Shown here in pieces: positions 32,221-45,580 of a stretch of 64,000 nt of DNA (positions are counted from its first letter, which is position 1; each line of letters begins with the position of its first letter). This stretch comes from Paraphysomonas bandaiensis. Taxonomy: Eukaryota > Chrysophyceae. The translations under genes and the position numbers were made by a program. Under the pieces are notes generated by a model. That model worked only from the letters and a program-made list of their open reading frames with translations. It was not told the origin of the DNA and searched no databases. Location: contig CBFFRP010000207.1 in assembly GCA_965644295.1 (NCBI GenBank), forward strand, positions 1-64,000, given 5' to 3'.

Positions 32221-34760
32221 CACGACAATCCTCCGACGCAAAGAGGTGCGAAACAACACCAACCCAGACCACGCCAGGTTGGACCTGGTTACAGCAGCGA
32301 CGACAGCAGCGACGGTCCGCCCAAGCGTCGACCACGTAAACCCCCTAAGGTATCTCGACAACTCACAACCCCAGGTAATACCCACCAAGCCGACGCTCCC
32401 ACTCCCATGGCAGCTCCAGATAACGCGGGACAACTCCCCAGAAGACATAACCGTCCTTCCCCTATATCCCAATCCATACATCCCCAGGCTACACTCCCAC
32501 TCTCACTGTTGTGTTCCCTGGGGTCCGAGCTATGTAGTCCCGCCTACACCTCGCACTCACCGCGGAGAACCTACGAAACACTATCACTTTTGTCTCCACC
32601 TCTACACCCAAAACATATTGTAGCTTGGTGTATAACAGCGTACCCTGAAGCTCTGATGATGAAAATTTGAAGATTCCATTCCCGAAAGACATCTCTCTTG
32701 AGTACTTCGGCCATCTGTTCACACCGGCTCACGAAGGAGCGAAAGAGGGAATCTAAGGGCCCCAGATGACATTCCAGAAAGTGAACCTGACCCCCCTAGT
32801 AGATCCCACATTAAGGGATATAGAAGCCCTATTGTCTACTTATATACCTTAAGAAATATGAAGCTGGTCGTGGATGTAGTCTTAGACTTAGAACTAAGCC
32901 AGGCGATAGATGGCTATGAGAAAGACATCAATGAACTGACGAAGAAAGCACTCATGAAACCAGAAGAGGGTAAAAGTCCGTTAAAAATGAATGGCTATAA
33001 AATTTTAGCGACGAATATGATGTTGATGGTTCCCTGTGCTATTGCAGGCAGTTAGTCCTATATCTTGTTCATGTAGGCATATTTTGTACTGATGCGGAAT
33101 ATAATGAGTAGATCTGATTCAGTAGCTTGATTGATGTTTGAATATTTTGACTGGAGAGGTGATGCAACGCTTGTTCAAGAGCAAGGAGACACAAACTGGA
33201 CAAAAAAGACTAGTAATGAAACATTCTCTAGTGCGCTGAATATAATTGTGAATCATATCGTAAGTGTTCATAAGTTAAAGCAGATGGATATAGTTTCGTA
33301 CGGTAGGTTGTACAATGAAATCTGCAAGTTGAAATGTGTATGGAATTGATAAATGACACTTCTTTAAATTTAAGCAGTAGAAATCAAACTCTTGACAAAC
33401 AGCTCTATAAGGCTGATAAATATGTATATATGTTGTCAGTAGATATGTTATAACATTATGTGATATACGATATACTTACATCTACACCAGCACCTTCATC
33501 TTGATGAAGGATTAGTAGACAGCTCTACATTACAGTGTCTGATAAACACTGATAGTAATATATGATATAAGTTGTAAGTAAGTGGATATGTATGCTATAG
33601 CATTATGTAATATACGATATACATCCATCTCTTATCTACGACAGCACCTTCATCTTGATGAATGATGTATGTAAACCTCAGTCATATTTACAGGACACAG
33701 CAGATCATTACGAGACAATACAGTATTAGGAGTCATATGGTCGACAGTATCGTCCCTATACCACATACATACACTCTCACCACCCCCACAACTCATCCAC
33801 ACTCTCATATTACTCATATGTTATCCTTATAGAGGGAGTCCTCATATGGATGATCACCACCAGCTCCACTAACAACAGCGTCACAGTCATCTAACGGATA
33901 CTATGCTTCCACAGCTCCATTAATGCAGATACACCATATAAAATAACATACTCAGAGGCGCATTAGTGGTGAACGCTTCTGGTTCAGTTGTATGGCTATT
34001 CAGGGTGCTCCATGCGGTCTATGCATGTATGTGTGTGTGGGTGTTCTGTATGTATGTGTGTGTATCTGCTGCGGTATTATTCATATGATCATACGAGTCT
34101 CTCTCCTCATGAGGAGCACACACCACTATACACCACTATGACCACACACTGTTGATAGTCCTCACTCGTGTCTGTGAGTAGAGGCAGCAGCAGAGCCTCT
34201 GAATCATGTACTCATATATGCATATATCCACATCACATTCACTTCGAAGTCACCCAGAGATATACACTCTTATACGCACACGTATACCTATGTATACCAT
34301 ATACACAGTATACAGAGAATACGTTGATTATATATATATATACGATTGTACGATGTATGAACTGCTGTACTGCATTCACAGTTGTAGTAAAAAGTTTCAT
34401 ATATGCACTCATTATATGTATGTATGTACAGTACGGATTACACGACTGGTTTTAGATGGTGATAGTGTAAAAACCCATGGTTTAAGCACTATATTACTTG
34501 TGTTTTTTGTACTGTAGGAAGTGTTTGTACGTAGTCCAACAGTGACTGTTGATGTGTTCTAGATGAATATTCATGTACAGAGCAGTGCATACAGCAGCAG
34601 CAGGCAGCAGTGTATCTGAATATCTACTGCGGATATGCATGATGTGTGTGTAGGTCAGGAGATGCACATATACATACATACATACCATAGTTGTAATATT
34701 AACCACCCCTCATATCCATCTATCCTCTTACCTGATATACCTCACATCCCAAGTGATCAA
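32221..34760. other. Low-information region with degenerate ORFs
   Basis: After the array two overlapping frames stay open to about 32670 (one holds GPGYSSDDSSDGPPKRRPRK), then a 65-codon ORF at 32858-33055 (MKLVVDVVLDLELSQAIDGY...) and another at 33131-33349. They look like remnants of a broken gene or retroelement, but I cannot name it. From 33440 to 33665 a block of about 70 bp with TTATGTxATATACGATATAC and AGCACCTTCATCTTGATGAA is duplicated about 150 bp apart. 33700-34700 is TATG/TACA-rich and non-coding. Confidence 0.45.
33443..33664 (+). repeat. Short direct duplication
   Basis: Two related blocks, about 33443-33510 and 33590-33664, share TATGTTATAACATTATGTGA-like and AGCACCTTCATCTTGATGAA segments. 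They are diverged by small indels. Confidence 0.7.
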
Positions 34761-36106
34761 ATGAACATATCTCCTGGTATGATACGATACACAGTCATAG
34801 CTACTATGCAGTCCCCTGGTGTTATAGATGAGTACATCGGGTGGCTTAAAGGAGGGCATATCCAAACCATCATAGACGAAGGAGGTGCCCTACAGGGAGA
34901 TGTCAGCGTACTGGAAGGCACTGATAATGTGCAAGTTGCTTCGACATATATTTTTCCAGACAAGAAGACGTATGATGCCTACTGCAGCGGACTGGCACTG
35001 CGACTACGTCCTGAGGGAGTGGCTCTATTCGTTGACACCAATAAGGTGAAGTTCTCACGAATGGTTTCTGAGGTGAATTTTTCCTATCGCTCAACACCCG
35101 AATACGCTATTACAGAAGCGACGCCGTATTTGTACTTTAACGGAAATTGCAGAGAGGCAATGGAGTTCTATAAGGAGTGTTTGGGGGGTGCACTTGATAT
35201 TATGGTATCAAATATTTTATATCTAATGTATCACAATAATATGGTTTAAGGTTTATGCAGGCTCCCCTACGGCAGCAGAACTGCCCCCTGGTGATCACAA
35301 CAATGTTATGCATTCTAGTCTAGTTCTCTCTGACAAGGCTCGGTTGATGGCATCAGACTCATGCGGTACTAACAAAGAAGTTTCGTTTGGTGATAATGTC
35401 GCTGTTAGCGTGAATTTTACGAATGATGCTGAGATTACAACTGCTTTTGAAAAGCTCTCGGCTGGAGGCACTGTGACTATTCCTCTAGCGGATCAGTTTT
35501 GGGGAGGAAAATTTGCACAGTTTGTTGACAAATTTGGCGTTTTATGGATGCTTCATCTATCCTTAGACGGAGAGTGTATGAAGTCTGTCATTGAAATCAC
35601 TTCATATCTGCGATTTAATGGGGCTTGTCGCGAAGCGACATCTCTGTATAACACTGTTTTGGGGGGTCATTTGGACATCATGGTGAGTAGTACTTAGTCC
35701 TATGTGTGTGTGCAAATTTTAAAATTTGCAATAGACATTCGAAGGCACTGAAATGGGAGCAGCTCTTCCTAAGGAGGATCAAAAGCAGATTATGCACTCC
35801 CTTTTGCAATGGAATAACAAGAAGTGCAGCTTTATGGCCAGCGATTCGGGCCCAGGCAGTGTGATTTCCTTTGGTGATAACGCTAGTGTAAGCCTCTTAT
35901 TCACCAAGGATGACAAGGCACGGGAGGTTTTCGATCGGTTGAGTGAAGGCGGAGTGGTGTTGGAGCCGCTAAAAAAACAGTTTTGGGGAGGCCTTTTCGG
36001 GCACGTCAAAGACCGATTCGGGCTTTGTTGGATGGTTGTGGGGCCACACGAATGTGGGAACTCTGAAACTGAAGATCCTGAGGCGAAGAAAGCAAAGTAC
36101 AACTAA
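34761..36106 (+). CDS. DUF4286-like plus two PhnB-type VOC domains
   Basis: Three exons (34761-35204, 35251-35682, 35735-36106) give 415 aa. Residues 1-105 (MIRYTVIATMQS...EYIGWLKGGHIQTII) resemble the small alpha/beta barrel of DUF4286. Two PhnB/VOC units follow: first ATPYLYFNGNCREAMEFYKE, MHSSLVLSDKARLMASDS, DQFWGGKFAQFVDKFGVLWM; second TSYLRFNGACREATSLYN, MHSLLQWNNKKCSFMASDSG, QFWGGLFGHVKDRFGLCWM. VOC proteins include glyoxalases, dioxygenases and antibiotic-binding proteins; PhnB-type members usually have no proven reaction. Both introns interrupt the same place, after LGG[AH]LDIM, so the domains arose by duplication with the intron. Ends in a basic KKAKYN tail. Probably cytosolic. Confidence 0.88.
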
Positions 36107-37480
36107 ATGAAGCATATTTATGAGTCGTCTTGTGGGTTTTAAAAGGAACTATAGGGTCGAAGTTGCACATGCTGTGGTCGTAATTGTTTTTTTGCATACG
36201 AATTGGTGTGTACTTTGGTTGCCTTTACTCTTCCTTCAATATGTAGTCGGCTCTTAATCTTTGAGGGCTTTGTTGATTCTGAGTGAATCTAATAATGCTA
36301 TTCTATTGCTTCTGACATACGCGACTCTTGATGAAGCACTAATGGTGCTATATATAATTTGGGTCGAACAATATATAATATAATAAATGCATTTGGCATT
36401 TGAGTAGCATTAAAACTCGCCTGGAAAATATTTATTATTCTCTATTCTTCTGATGTGATCTATTTAGATATCTAGATATTTAGTCATATGCTACAGTCAG
36501 TGTTAGTAACTAGGTTTTGGCCAGGAAAAAGGAATGCTTGTCATTTCCACTGTATCAACTCAGTTGAAATATTCTTGTACATGGGAATGTTACATTATTA
36601 AATGCAGAGGTATGTGATGGTGGTAAGAAGCAGGAAGGCGTCTTATGCCAGAAAGATCAAATTTGAACCTAATAACTGACAGTGTATTGTTTCTTGTCTG
36701 TATGTGTTTACACACACAATACGAAGTCTTGTGTGTGTTGTTTGTATTCCAAGCGGGTCTTGACTATTCCCACTGGAAAAGAAGATGCTTGGCTCTACAG
36801 TGAAAAATGAATCGACTACGAATTAAATGGTTTCCTTGCATAGTGGGACAATAAACAGTCCAGGGAACCCTCTACAATACATTGAGAGCAACTCGAATGA
36901 ACATAACCACCTCGATTTTACATAATTTGTATCAGCAGACATCCAATCAACGCCACTGACTTCTGACCGAATATACAGTGCAATACTATTGTCTGTACAC
37001 AGCTATCAGTGTCCAGTGCATGTAAGGTCCTCTACCTGCAGCTGTCATTGATGGAGCACCTTATAATAGCTTCGTTACACATCGGTAATTACAGAGCGAC
37101 ACATACTTTACACGGAGCGATCTTTACCTATGATATTTCTATGATATTTCGTACTGATCTTACTTTATATCCTTCTTTCGTAGAAGGATGCCATGCTATG
37201 AATATCCAGGATATTGTTGGAGAAATCCTGATGGCTGTTGAGGAGATGATCAAAATCAGTACACATAACAACACCCAGGCCTGAAAATCCCCGTATATTT
37301 GGTGAAACCACAGGTTTTCACACTGTTAATATCTAGATATTATTAATTGTAGTGATTTCAGCCAAGATTTCCGTTCCTTTTGGAGCGAATATATCATGCA
37401 TGTATCGTGTGTGTTCGGGCGGAGCGAGATGGAATTTAAGAATAATCCACAGTCTTACCCACTTCTACAGGCAAACGTTA
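36107..37480. other. Intergenic, no gene accepted
   Basis: AT-rich. An ORF at 37009-37284 (91 codons) has no recognisable domain. A TGTGTTTACACACACA palindromic run lies near 36705-36720. Nothing else is supported. Confidence 0.45.
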
Positions 37481-38856
37481 ATGACAAACATTTGGACTTC
37501 ACTCTTGTTTGCAATACTGCTGTCTGATAGTAGTAATGCCCTATTTTCAGGTTTCTACCGCCCCAATACTACTTATTCCCAGGGTACTGATCCACTGTAT
37601 GGTTTCCTGTATAGTGTGTGACGTTTATATGCAGAGACATACGGCGCGTCATGGTTAGCTCCGCGACATATGTTTCTCTCGTCTAGACGAAATATGCTTA
37701 CTATAAATGCGTTGGAGGGCGCCACCACATCTGTGCTCAATGCAAGAGCGGTTATGACTCGGGACTACTTTGACTACTTTGTTGAGCACCTTTCATCGAC
37801 AGTAAATATTTTAACAAACTATGAATTAGATGCTTTATTGGTTGAAAGATTACAACGAAAGATTCAGCACTATCGTTCACACCTGAGAAAATCCCGAAGG
37901 AGTCCTGGGCCGTTTCATAACAACACCGTAGCCATCATGCCCTTCAGCACGAATGCATTCCGCCCAAGCGAACCAGAGGCCATGCGCATCGCATTCTTCG
38001 AACTAACTTACCTGTCAATATATATACACTTCCCCCATATTGCGGTAGCAGTTGAAGATGATAGACATCATCGACTTCTTGAATCTCTAAATCTGCCTGC
38101 AGTATTTCATGTATTTATGTGTCAAAAGACTAATGCAGCGGACTATGACCTGATGAAAAGCATGCTACTACAGACACATGATAAACTCTCAAGTGCTGAT
38201 GTTGTGTGGTCCAAGTTTAAGTATGTGTTTTTCACAGAGTCTGATCAAGTCACCCACTTGCGGGTGCCGTGGGAATTGGCAAGGCTTTTGGAGCGGTCTG
38301 AGGAAAGCTTTATGATAACACCTCATCGCATGAATGTAAGAACCACACAAGTACTCATTTACAGTTGCATTTATTCCATACCTGTGTTGCAGCTAACATG
38401 ATATGTAGACAATGGTTCTGCCTAAAGATATGCCGAATAACCTTCAAGAGCATTCTGGTGAACCATGGAGGATAAATATGTAAGTTTTTGCTGCTTTTTA
38501 TAATTGCATTAACATAGCTGCGGACTACTTGCAGCCTCAAGGATGTCAATTTAATGCACGAAAGTGTTGTTACTCCTCGAGGTTCCTGTTGCGATGATGG
38601 GAGGTATATATTCACCAAGCAATGTGGAAACTTCTGGTATTTCTGTGAAGATTGGGGAATGAAGACCTTAGATAAGAATTGGGTAAAGTTCGGAGCACAC
38701 GGTTTCACGATGCCCCTCGTAACTGAACATCAGGGAAAGTGTAAGTATTATCCCAATAGAATTCAATGCTTGTTACCAGACGATTGTGATAACAGCATTC
38801 CCATGAAAAAAGATAGTGTAGTATGTAAAGAGGTTCAGAAGGCCATAGTTGTATAG
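37481..38856 (+). CDS. Secretory-pathway glycosyltransferase-like protein
   Basis: Four exons (37481-37583, 37635-38335, 38409-38479, 38535-38856) give 398 aa; the 51-nt first intron restores YSQETYGASWLAPRHM. An N-terminal hydrophobic stretch (TSLLFAILLSDSSNALFS) is a signal peptide or membrane anchor. The middle has TVAIMPFSTNAFRPSEPEAM, then SKFKYVFFTESDQVTHLRVP. An acidic E-S-D at the end of a hydrophobic strand resembles the metal-binding DXD site of nucleotide-sugar transferases. The C-terminal part is Cys- and aromatic-rich (CCDDGRYIFTKQCGNFWYFC). I infer a Golgi or secreted enzyme acting on glycans. The family is not recognised with certainty. Confidence 0.65.
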
Positions 38857-39922
38857 TAATTAATCTATTTCATGCTGTTATTGCTCCATAAGAGGAAATA
38901 TCTATGACCTAATACCCACTCCATTCTGAAAGAACGACGTGGGAAGCCCCTTTCTACCCTCCAACCCCCAAGGGGCTCTCCCCTTGATAACTTTACTTAA
39001 TACTTTATTTTATTTATATTTTTATAAATTATTTACATTCTAATATTAAAGTTAAAAATTAATATTGGTTCTATGACTATTGGGCTCTATGACTTTTACG
39101 AACCTAAGGAAATGTATCTATAGCTACTGGTTTGTAAGTTGAAAAGATAACCGTCAGGTGCCTACTGTGTGGGTGGGGCAACATAATAGTAATAATAATA
39201 AAGTATACACATAAAATAATAATGTAATTTTAAGTTGACTCAGGAAGAGGGTAACTTGATACTAAATATATTTCATCATAGAGATTGCAAAGTAGAAAAC
39301 ACATAAGGATATAGTAAGAAACGGATTCAGGACGGATCTTCATCTCAAGAAACATTTCTTTCAAGGTTAACATGAATAGAAACATCAACTCTTTATACGT
39401 CATTAGAGTCTGCAGTAGGAGTACCATTGCAAAACGTCTTCCAGATAGACATGTCTCTACAACTGCAGATTAATGACGTATGAAAGAGTCGCAACTCAAC
39501 AGTAACATTCTCAATCCTTCCCATGTACGAAGAGTGCACGTTATTTCGCAATCGTTCCAACCCGCCCAACTTCTCTTCGGGCATCTGATGCATATTCGTA
39601 CACAGCAGTATGTATTAGCTAACAAAAGTCCCCAATTTCATGTGTTTATGCACTTTTGTTGCTGTAGATATTATTAAAAACCCGCAAAATCTTGAAAATT
39701 CACCGATTTTAGTGTACTAAATGTGCATTGTGTCCTTCTCGACTTCCTGATAAGAAGTGCAGAAGTGTGATTTATCAATCCAGCGAATCACTTGACTCCA
39801 AAGTGAAGTTAACTTGTGCATTGCTCACTTCATCTCTTCAAATATCAAACCATAAATGAACCTCATATTTTCATACCTTAATCAAGCTGTACACATCACT
39901 GGACTGATCTATCGGGATCCTC
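38857..39922. other. Intergenic, no gene accepted
   Basis: Starts with CCCCAAGGGGCTCTCCCCTTG hairpin-like sequence at about 38967-38987 and an AT tract at 39000-39065. Overlapping short ORFs at 39230-39680 on both strands look spurious. Confidence 0.45.
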
Positions 39923-42900
39923 ATGGAGTCCGTGGATTCGTTTCTCAAACAGTTGGAGAGTATAATGCGTGGCAAGCGGATCGACGAGAGTGCGTTGCTT
40001 CATCAGGCGAATGATTTTTATTGTAAATCAAGAGAAGAGTTTCAGAGGTCTGATTCAGGTAACACGTATGCCTCATTAGACTGAAAGGCATCTGAATGTG
40101 TGTGATAGAGTCACTGGAGGAGGATAAAGAGGGACGACAGAAAATAATTGATGCCGCCGTGGCGCTTTATAACAAAGCTAAGGCTGTTGTTGTGCAGCCT
40201 AATACCACACTTTCGGAGTGTGTGGCGTATCTTAAGGCTTCAGCCGCCTGGATGTTATCCACCTATGGACATTCTAGCACCAAGTTTGTTGTAATGCATG
40301 TGCGGCTACACTGTAGAGCTGCTAGTGATATGCTGCAAGTAGGACAACGGGAAAATGCTAGTGATAATCTCACACACGCCTGTGAGTGCTGGTCTAAATT
40401 GAATGCACAAGCGCTTGAGAGAATACTTTCTCCTATGGATCTAGAGGGCTTGCGATACGTGGCTTTTAATGGGTTGATGGATTACTGTATGCTTTTGAGG
40501 GAGGGCATAGGCAGAGGTACTGACAAGGATCGAGAGGAAAAACTTGGAAAATGTGTAGGGTTGGTTTTGGACTTACTTCCTTACCTCCCGTCTGAGTGTC
40601 AGCGATTCTGTCGACTTTTACTGGACATTGGACAGGAACAGATACTGGCTGGATCATATGAGGCAGGTTTGCATTACCTTCGCACGACCGTGAGTACACT
40701 GCGCCAGCATCAGATCACACCTGGAAATGACAGAACAGAAAGAGGGGATAACAATAATTTGTTGCTTGTGAAAGCCCTCCTGGCCATGGCATACGCGTTC
40801 CAGGAATTAGGACAGTATGAAAAAGCACTGGAAAGTGTGAATGCTTCGGAGGAGGTACCTTTTCCAGACAATTCTAGCCAGTCTGTATCCTCAGAAACAT
40901 TTGCATTTGCCAAGTTATCCATTCACTGTCGACAAGGGGATGCGGGGTCTGCGAGTGCGCAGTTGCGGCGGCTTATACAGGAGGCAGGGTCCTTTGATAT
41001 GGCCTTGAACGCGGTAGTTTTACTCATACAGGGTGCTGCAGGAATGAATACCTCTGAAGACCAGTGGCTGCAGAATTTAGAGTATTTTCAGCTACTAGGT
41101 GAAAAGTTCCAGCGGTGAGATGATGTGCAGGCTGTTTTTTGAAGATGCTGTATTTTTTAGTACTATTTATTTGTTAATATTGTTGTGTTTATGCGAAGAG
41201 ATCCAGAGTTCACTACATCGCGCATTGCACATCTCCAGTATTCCCTCTTGGGCGCTCGCCCCTCAGATAGCCAAGAAGACAACTCGGGTAGAACTATGAT
41301 GTAGTAAAAAGTGACTTGTTTTTTATGTAACACATGTTGCGCTATTTGCATTTGTACATTCTCATTCACGTTGTATTATGTACACGTAGTGATATATAAA
41401 TAAGTTTGAATGCACAGGTATCTGCTTGTTCTCCAAATGTATATGGATGTACTTTGACTTTCAAATGTTTCATAGGCATACTCACCCAGCGGGCTATGAG
41501 TATTAGTAAAGCCATTATTCTTGACCATCAGCAACGAGTACATCCCTTGACCGAAGGAGATTCTCTTAGGTTTTTGCAGCTCTTGCAGGAAAGAGTGAAG
41601 CTCAAGCGCTTCAGATCAGAATGGGATGAAGTTATTCAATGGTGTGACATGCTGCTTTCGTTTTTACCTGCCTCTGACGTCAACAATAAGGTGTGGTTGT
41701 TTAATGAACATAACTCAATGGTTTATAAGTATTGCACTGCGTGTGAAGGATATCTCGATTCATGCATGTACCCTGTTTGGCATGACGAATGTAATGTTCA
41801 GGTTGTAGTCATGATGTGGAAAGCTGGGGCCTGTACACATGTGTCTGGTCGAGAGGAAGAGGCTCTGGCTTTGTCTGTAGCTTGCGCAGAGATGACCCCC
41901 TGCACCCGCACCATGCTTCTTGTACTTCACGCAGCACTCTGTGTTCGACCTCCCCAACAGGCTGTCCACATATTCCTTGAATTTCATAGAGGGAAGGGTA
42001 ATGTTGACACCAGTCTCCCGGAAGATGGCAATAAATTGTATGTACAGAGCGATGGTGAAATCCCCAGCAGTACTAGTGATTTGTCGCGTTTACTCATGGC
42101 TTGCAAAGTAGTGCGAGAGTGTGAAGCCACGAAAGGAATTTGTGTTGAGGTGGGGAATGGATGGAGTTCAAAATGTGATGTGGTCATAAGTCAACTACTT
42201 GCGGAGTGGGTCGTCGGCTATAAAGTAGGGGAGCACTGGAGACATACACTCCTTGGTCCTAATCCCACAGGGAATGCAAATGGTGGAGGCAATGTAGGAT
42301 TGGATTTATGTGTACATGGGATGACACAAAACGTTGCTGTTCCTGCAATTCTGTCGGAGGACTTTTTGTCTTCTGCCCCCTCTCACAGCGATGAAGGTAC
42401 AACTACTACGCTATTAAGTGTGTTAAGTGAACTCTGCCAACTGTTCCTGTGCATGCATCTGAATATCGTCAGGGATGGTGAGGAAAGACCTTCCATATCG
42501 TACTCTCAAAGTCAACACAATGTAGCAAGCAATAACGCGACAGTCAATAAGTCAGCTGAGGTGACCAGTGACGAACTGCTTGATGGAGTAAAAAATAGTG
42601 TTGAATCGGAAGTGGCCCAGAATAACACTGAAATAGCATCTACAGAAGATTTAAATGGCGCACAGGAGGAATTTGCAATTGATGCTGAGGGAACGTCTAA
42701 TTCTGTGGGAAATAGAAACTCCATTAGCCTTATATTTAGAGAGAATGATGTGGGAAATGAAACTGCCGATGAGACGTATGTTCTTTACGGTAGTCTACAT
42801 CAGATACGTTCTGGCCTGTTAGTTCATATACAGTCCTTTTTGGAGATTCACGATGTCGTTGATTCATCAGGTGCTGTGAATCTCTGTGTATTAGGCGGAG

Positions 42901-44315
42901 TAGCGGATATATACTGGCTTGGTGACTTGGCGTGGAATGTAGGGGTGTTGCTTATGCACAAGGATCGGTGTGGACTATGTGACCCCAGTGGCGAAAGCTG
43001 TGAAGGACAATCTGAGGCGGACAGGTATGCGCTTGGAGCGGAGTTTTTTGAGGCAGCAAGTAGGTTATACAGAACTACAAGTTCTTATCCAAGAACAGAA
43101 GAAGTTGACTGTAAGCGCAACAGTTTCGATTCGGTGTCTCTTCGAAATCAAGTGACTTGTCTGTTGGTAGCATCGGCACTGCGGTTGGACATTGATGAAT
43201 TGATATTTGAAAAATCTGAGTGCAACAAGCAAACTTCAGTCGAAACGATTCTAATAAGTAATGACCAAACGGTAAAAATGCGAGACACAGCATTCGAGAT
43301 TGATAAAAATATAGCAACTGCAGAAAAGAACATTCAACTGGCATCCGATCTTCTCCGACGACTTCTGGGATATGGAGACTCCGAACAACGTCTGCGTAAA
43401 ATATTTCTCATGCTTTCATTAGCGGTCAAGTGCCGCACGAGTGCTGTGGACACCGAAAACTATATCTCACAGCACCAGGACGAGTTACTGTCTTTCTCTG
43501 CGCAGGAATTAGTTCGTTGTGCAGATATAGTCCTCACTGAGAGAGGTGGTACTCAAGAAGGAGGTCGACGAATTCTACTGTATGCTATACAAGTCCTCAC
43601 TCGCGCTACGGCACCAGACTACCCCCTCATTGGCACGTTGTACAGAAGGCTCATTATTCTCAGCCCCAGCCGGACGAAGGTAACGCATATATATTTTCGA
43701 TGTAGTGTTGATGTCGAGTGAAAATTTTACTTTAATATTTAGAGTGCATGCAATGCAGTATGGCTTTTTTGAAACTAAAGATTACTGTGTATATGTGGGC
43801 TATTGTACTGAGGCCACATAACTTCTCTCAATTTAGGCGATGGAGTGGATTGAGGAGTTCGAACAGTTAATAAAAAGTTTTGCTAGCACAGACGCCAATA
43901 ATTCAACTGTCAACGAGGCGTCGCCTTTTCATAATTCCGATATAGACACTATCTGCACTACTTGTTACAACTGGAGTGTCACCTTGGTGGAACTTGGACA
44001 GCATGATCTAGCAGAAAAGTTTGCTTGCAAGTCCCTGGGGCTCACGAAATATGCATCACCGCATATTGCTAAGCTCAAAGAAACAATTCAGGTGATGAGG
44101 TTCACATTCTCTGTTAGTTTTGTGGTAGTTTAAACACCATTACTTGTTTACAGGATGCCTACTTGTACATATTGAAGCTCAAGGCGGACCGCAGAGGTAA
44201 TGACACCGTCAATAGGGTGACCTGCTTTGGTGTGAATGATTCAACACTAGTATCCGTGGATGACGCGAATGCTACTGTTCCAATGGATATAACACACTTG
44301 CAAGAGCCAATGTAG
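39923..44315 (+). CDS. ZIP4: SPO22/ZIP4-like meiotic TPR protein
   Basis: Seven exons (39923-40058, 40109-41114, 41199-41287, 41476-41690, 41802-43679, 43837-44091, 44154-44315) give 1246 aa with all phases consistent. Helical TPR-like pairs run through the protein (ASAAWMLSTYGHSS, ALLAMAYAFQELGQYEKALE, CAEMTPCTRTMLLVLHAALC). The C-terminal third has WLGDLAWNVGVLLMHKD, FFEAASRLYR, ILLYAIQVLTRATAPDYPLI, AMEWIEEFEQLIKS and CYNWSVTLVELGQHDLAEKF. The 'AWN.G......A..F...A..L' layout is typical of SPO22/ZIP4/TEX11, the scaffold of the ZMM group that promotes crossovers on meiotic chromosomes. An acidic low-complexity insert lies near residues 680-760. Another long TPR family remains possible. Implies a sexual cycle if correct. 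Confidence 0.68.
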
Positions 44316-45580
44316 ACTGTGTTAATGAGGTCGCCTCTATAAATATTATATGGTTGATTTGGAGTCATATAGGTGAAATAAATTCGGGAATGCATTTGCC
44401 TGCTTTATCGAAACGTGATTATTTTTTGTCTGCTTTGAGTTTTCAAGATTGGTATAAATATATGTATTTATTAATCGTTGAATTGTGCTTTAAGAGTATG
44501 GATTGGACTAATTTTATTTAAATCGGATGTATGCGTATCTCTTATCTGTTGATTATAAGATACCGGTGTATCAACCATTGAAACTCTTTCCATTAGCATA
44601 AATACGACGAAAATAATCTCAGCTCCCGTATTTTACATCGACTCTCACCTAGACCGCGTCAGCGACGTACGAAGCAAAGCATGGTAGAGTTCACAGGTTT
44701 TTCCCAGATCGCGTCAAACTTGTGGCAACACACGATTTAAATGGAGTAACACCCAGCGCGAGTTCTACGCGAGACCTAACGCACCCCTCCGGTTGCCTTC
44801 CACTTCCACTACCCCCGCCTCTGCGGAGACGCCACAATGCCAACTCCGTCAGCTACTCCTCTGCCCTAGACCCAACTTGCAGCTGGAGCCATTCAAAGAC
44901 ACGCTGGAGCCCCAATATAACCCCTCGCCCATGTATCTCAGGCTACGAACACTTGACTCACTGATACAGAATCCTCCTCCACAAAGTCCTGCGGAGCTCT
45001 ACCCCTAGGGACACCCCCCTGACTAATCCCTTCTGTACCTCAAGAACTCACGTTCATAGAGAGCTTCTCTCCACATACAAGAACGGAAGTGGTTGCACCT
45101 TGGTGCTTGCGGCGACGCACAAGCAGCTTCTGTAGCGTTACATAGTAGGATATGAGAATTTGTGCTAGTTAGTGACAGGTAGAAGTTAATCTATAGCTTG
45201 ACTAGTCTTCATCTAACTACTTATCTGGTGTTAGTCCTTGTCGCCTACTCTAATAATAGGACTTTTAATAGCATGAATACGACGAAAATAACAACAGCTC
45301 CCATATTTTACATTCATCATTTCTTTTTAGTCATGTCGTAAATAGAGTTGATGCTGTAGCCTTCTTTGAAATTCTTCTCATTGAAAAATGAAATTTTCAT
45401 CTTTAGTGGTTGACGATGTTTAGTGTGTTTTCAGAGTATTCAGTATTCAATAAAGTCTACAAACTCACAATAGAATTAGCAATCAGAAAAATATTATACA
45501 TTCATTTACTTAAAAACCTAGTGCTATCTTTCCATGAATGTTGGGAATAGACTACTAATAAGTATATTTTTCTAGCTAAA
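44316..45580. other. Spacer containing repeat copy 2 and paired direct repeats
   Basis: No gene accepted. The Pro/Ser-rich frames at 44722-45008 overlap each other and have no domain. The repeats inside are listed separately. Confidence 0.5.
44594..45325 (+). repeat. Segment bounded by 50-bp direct repeats, holding dispersed repeat copy 2
   Basis: TAGCATAAATACGACGAAAA at about 44596 and TAGCATGAATACGACGAAAA at about 45272 start two similar 50-bp blocks that continue CAGCTCCC.TATTTTACAT. Between them, 45089-45156 matches the dispersed family (TTGCACCTTGGTGCTTGCGG, GACGCACAAGCAGCTTCTG, ATAGTAGGATAT). The arrangement suggests an inserted element or a duplication around it. Spacing of the direct repeats is about 676 bp. 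Confidence 0.65.

Noticed and set aside
36700-36790. Possible fourth copy of the dispersed repeat (TTGACTATT and GTCTTG words)
   Set aside because: Only short words match and their order is not kept.
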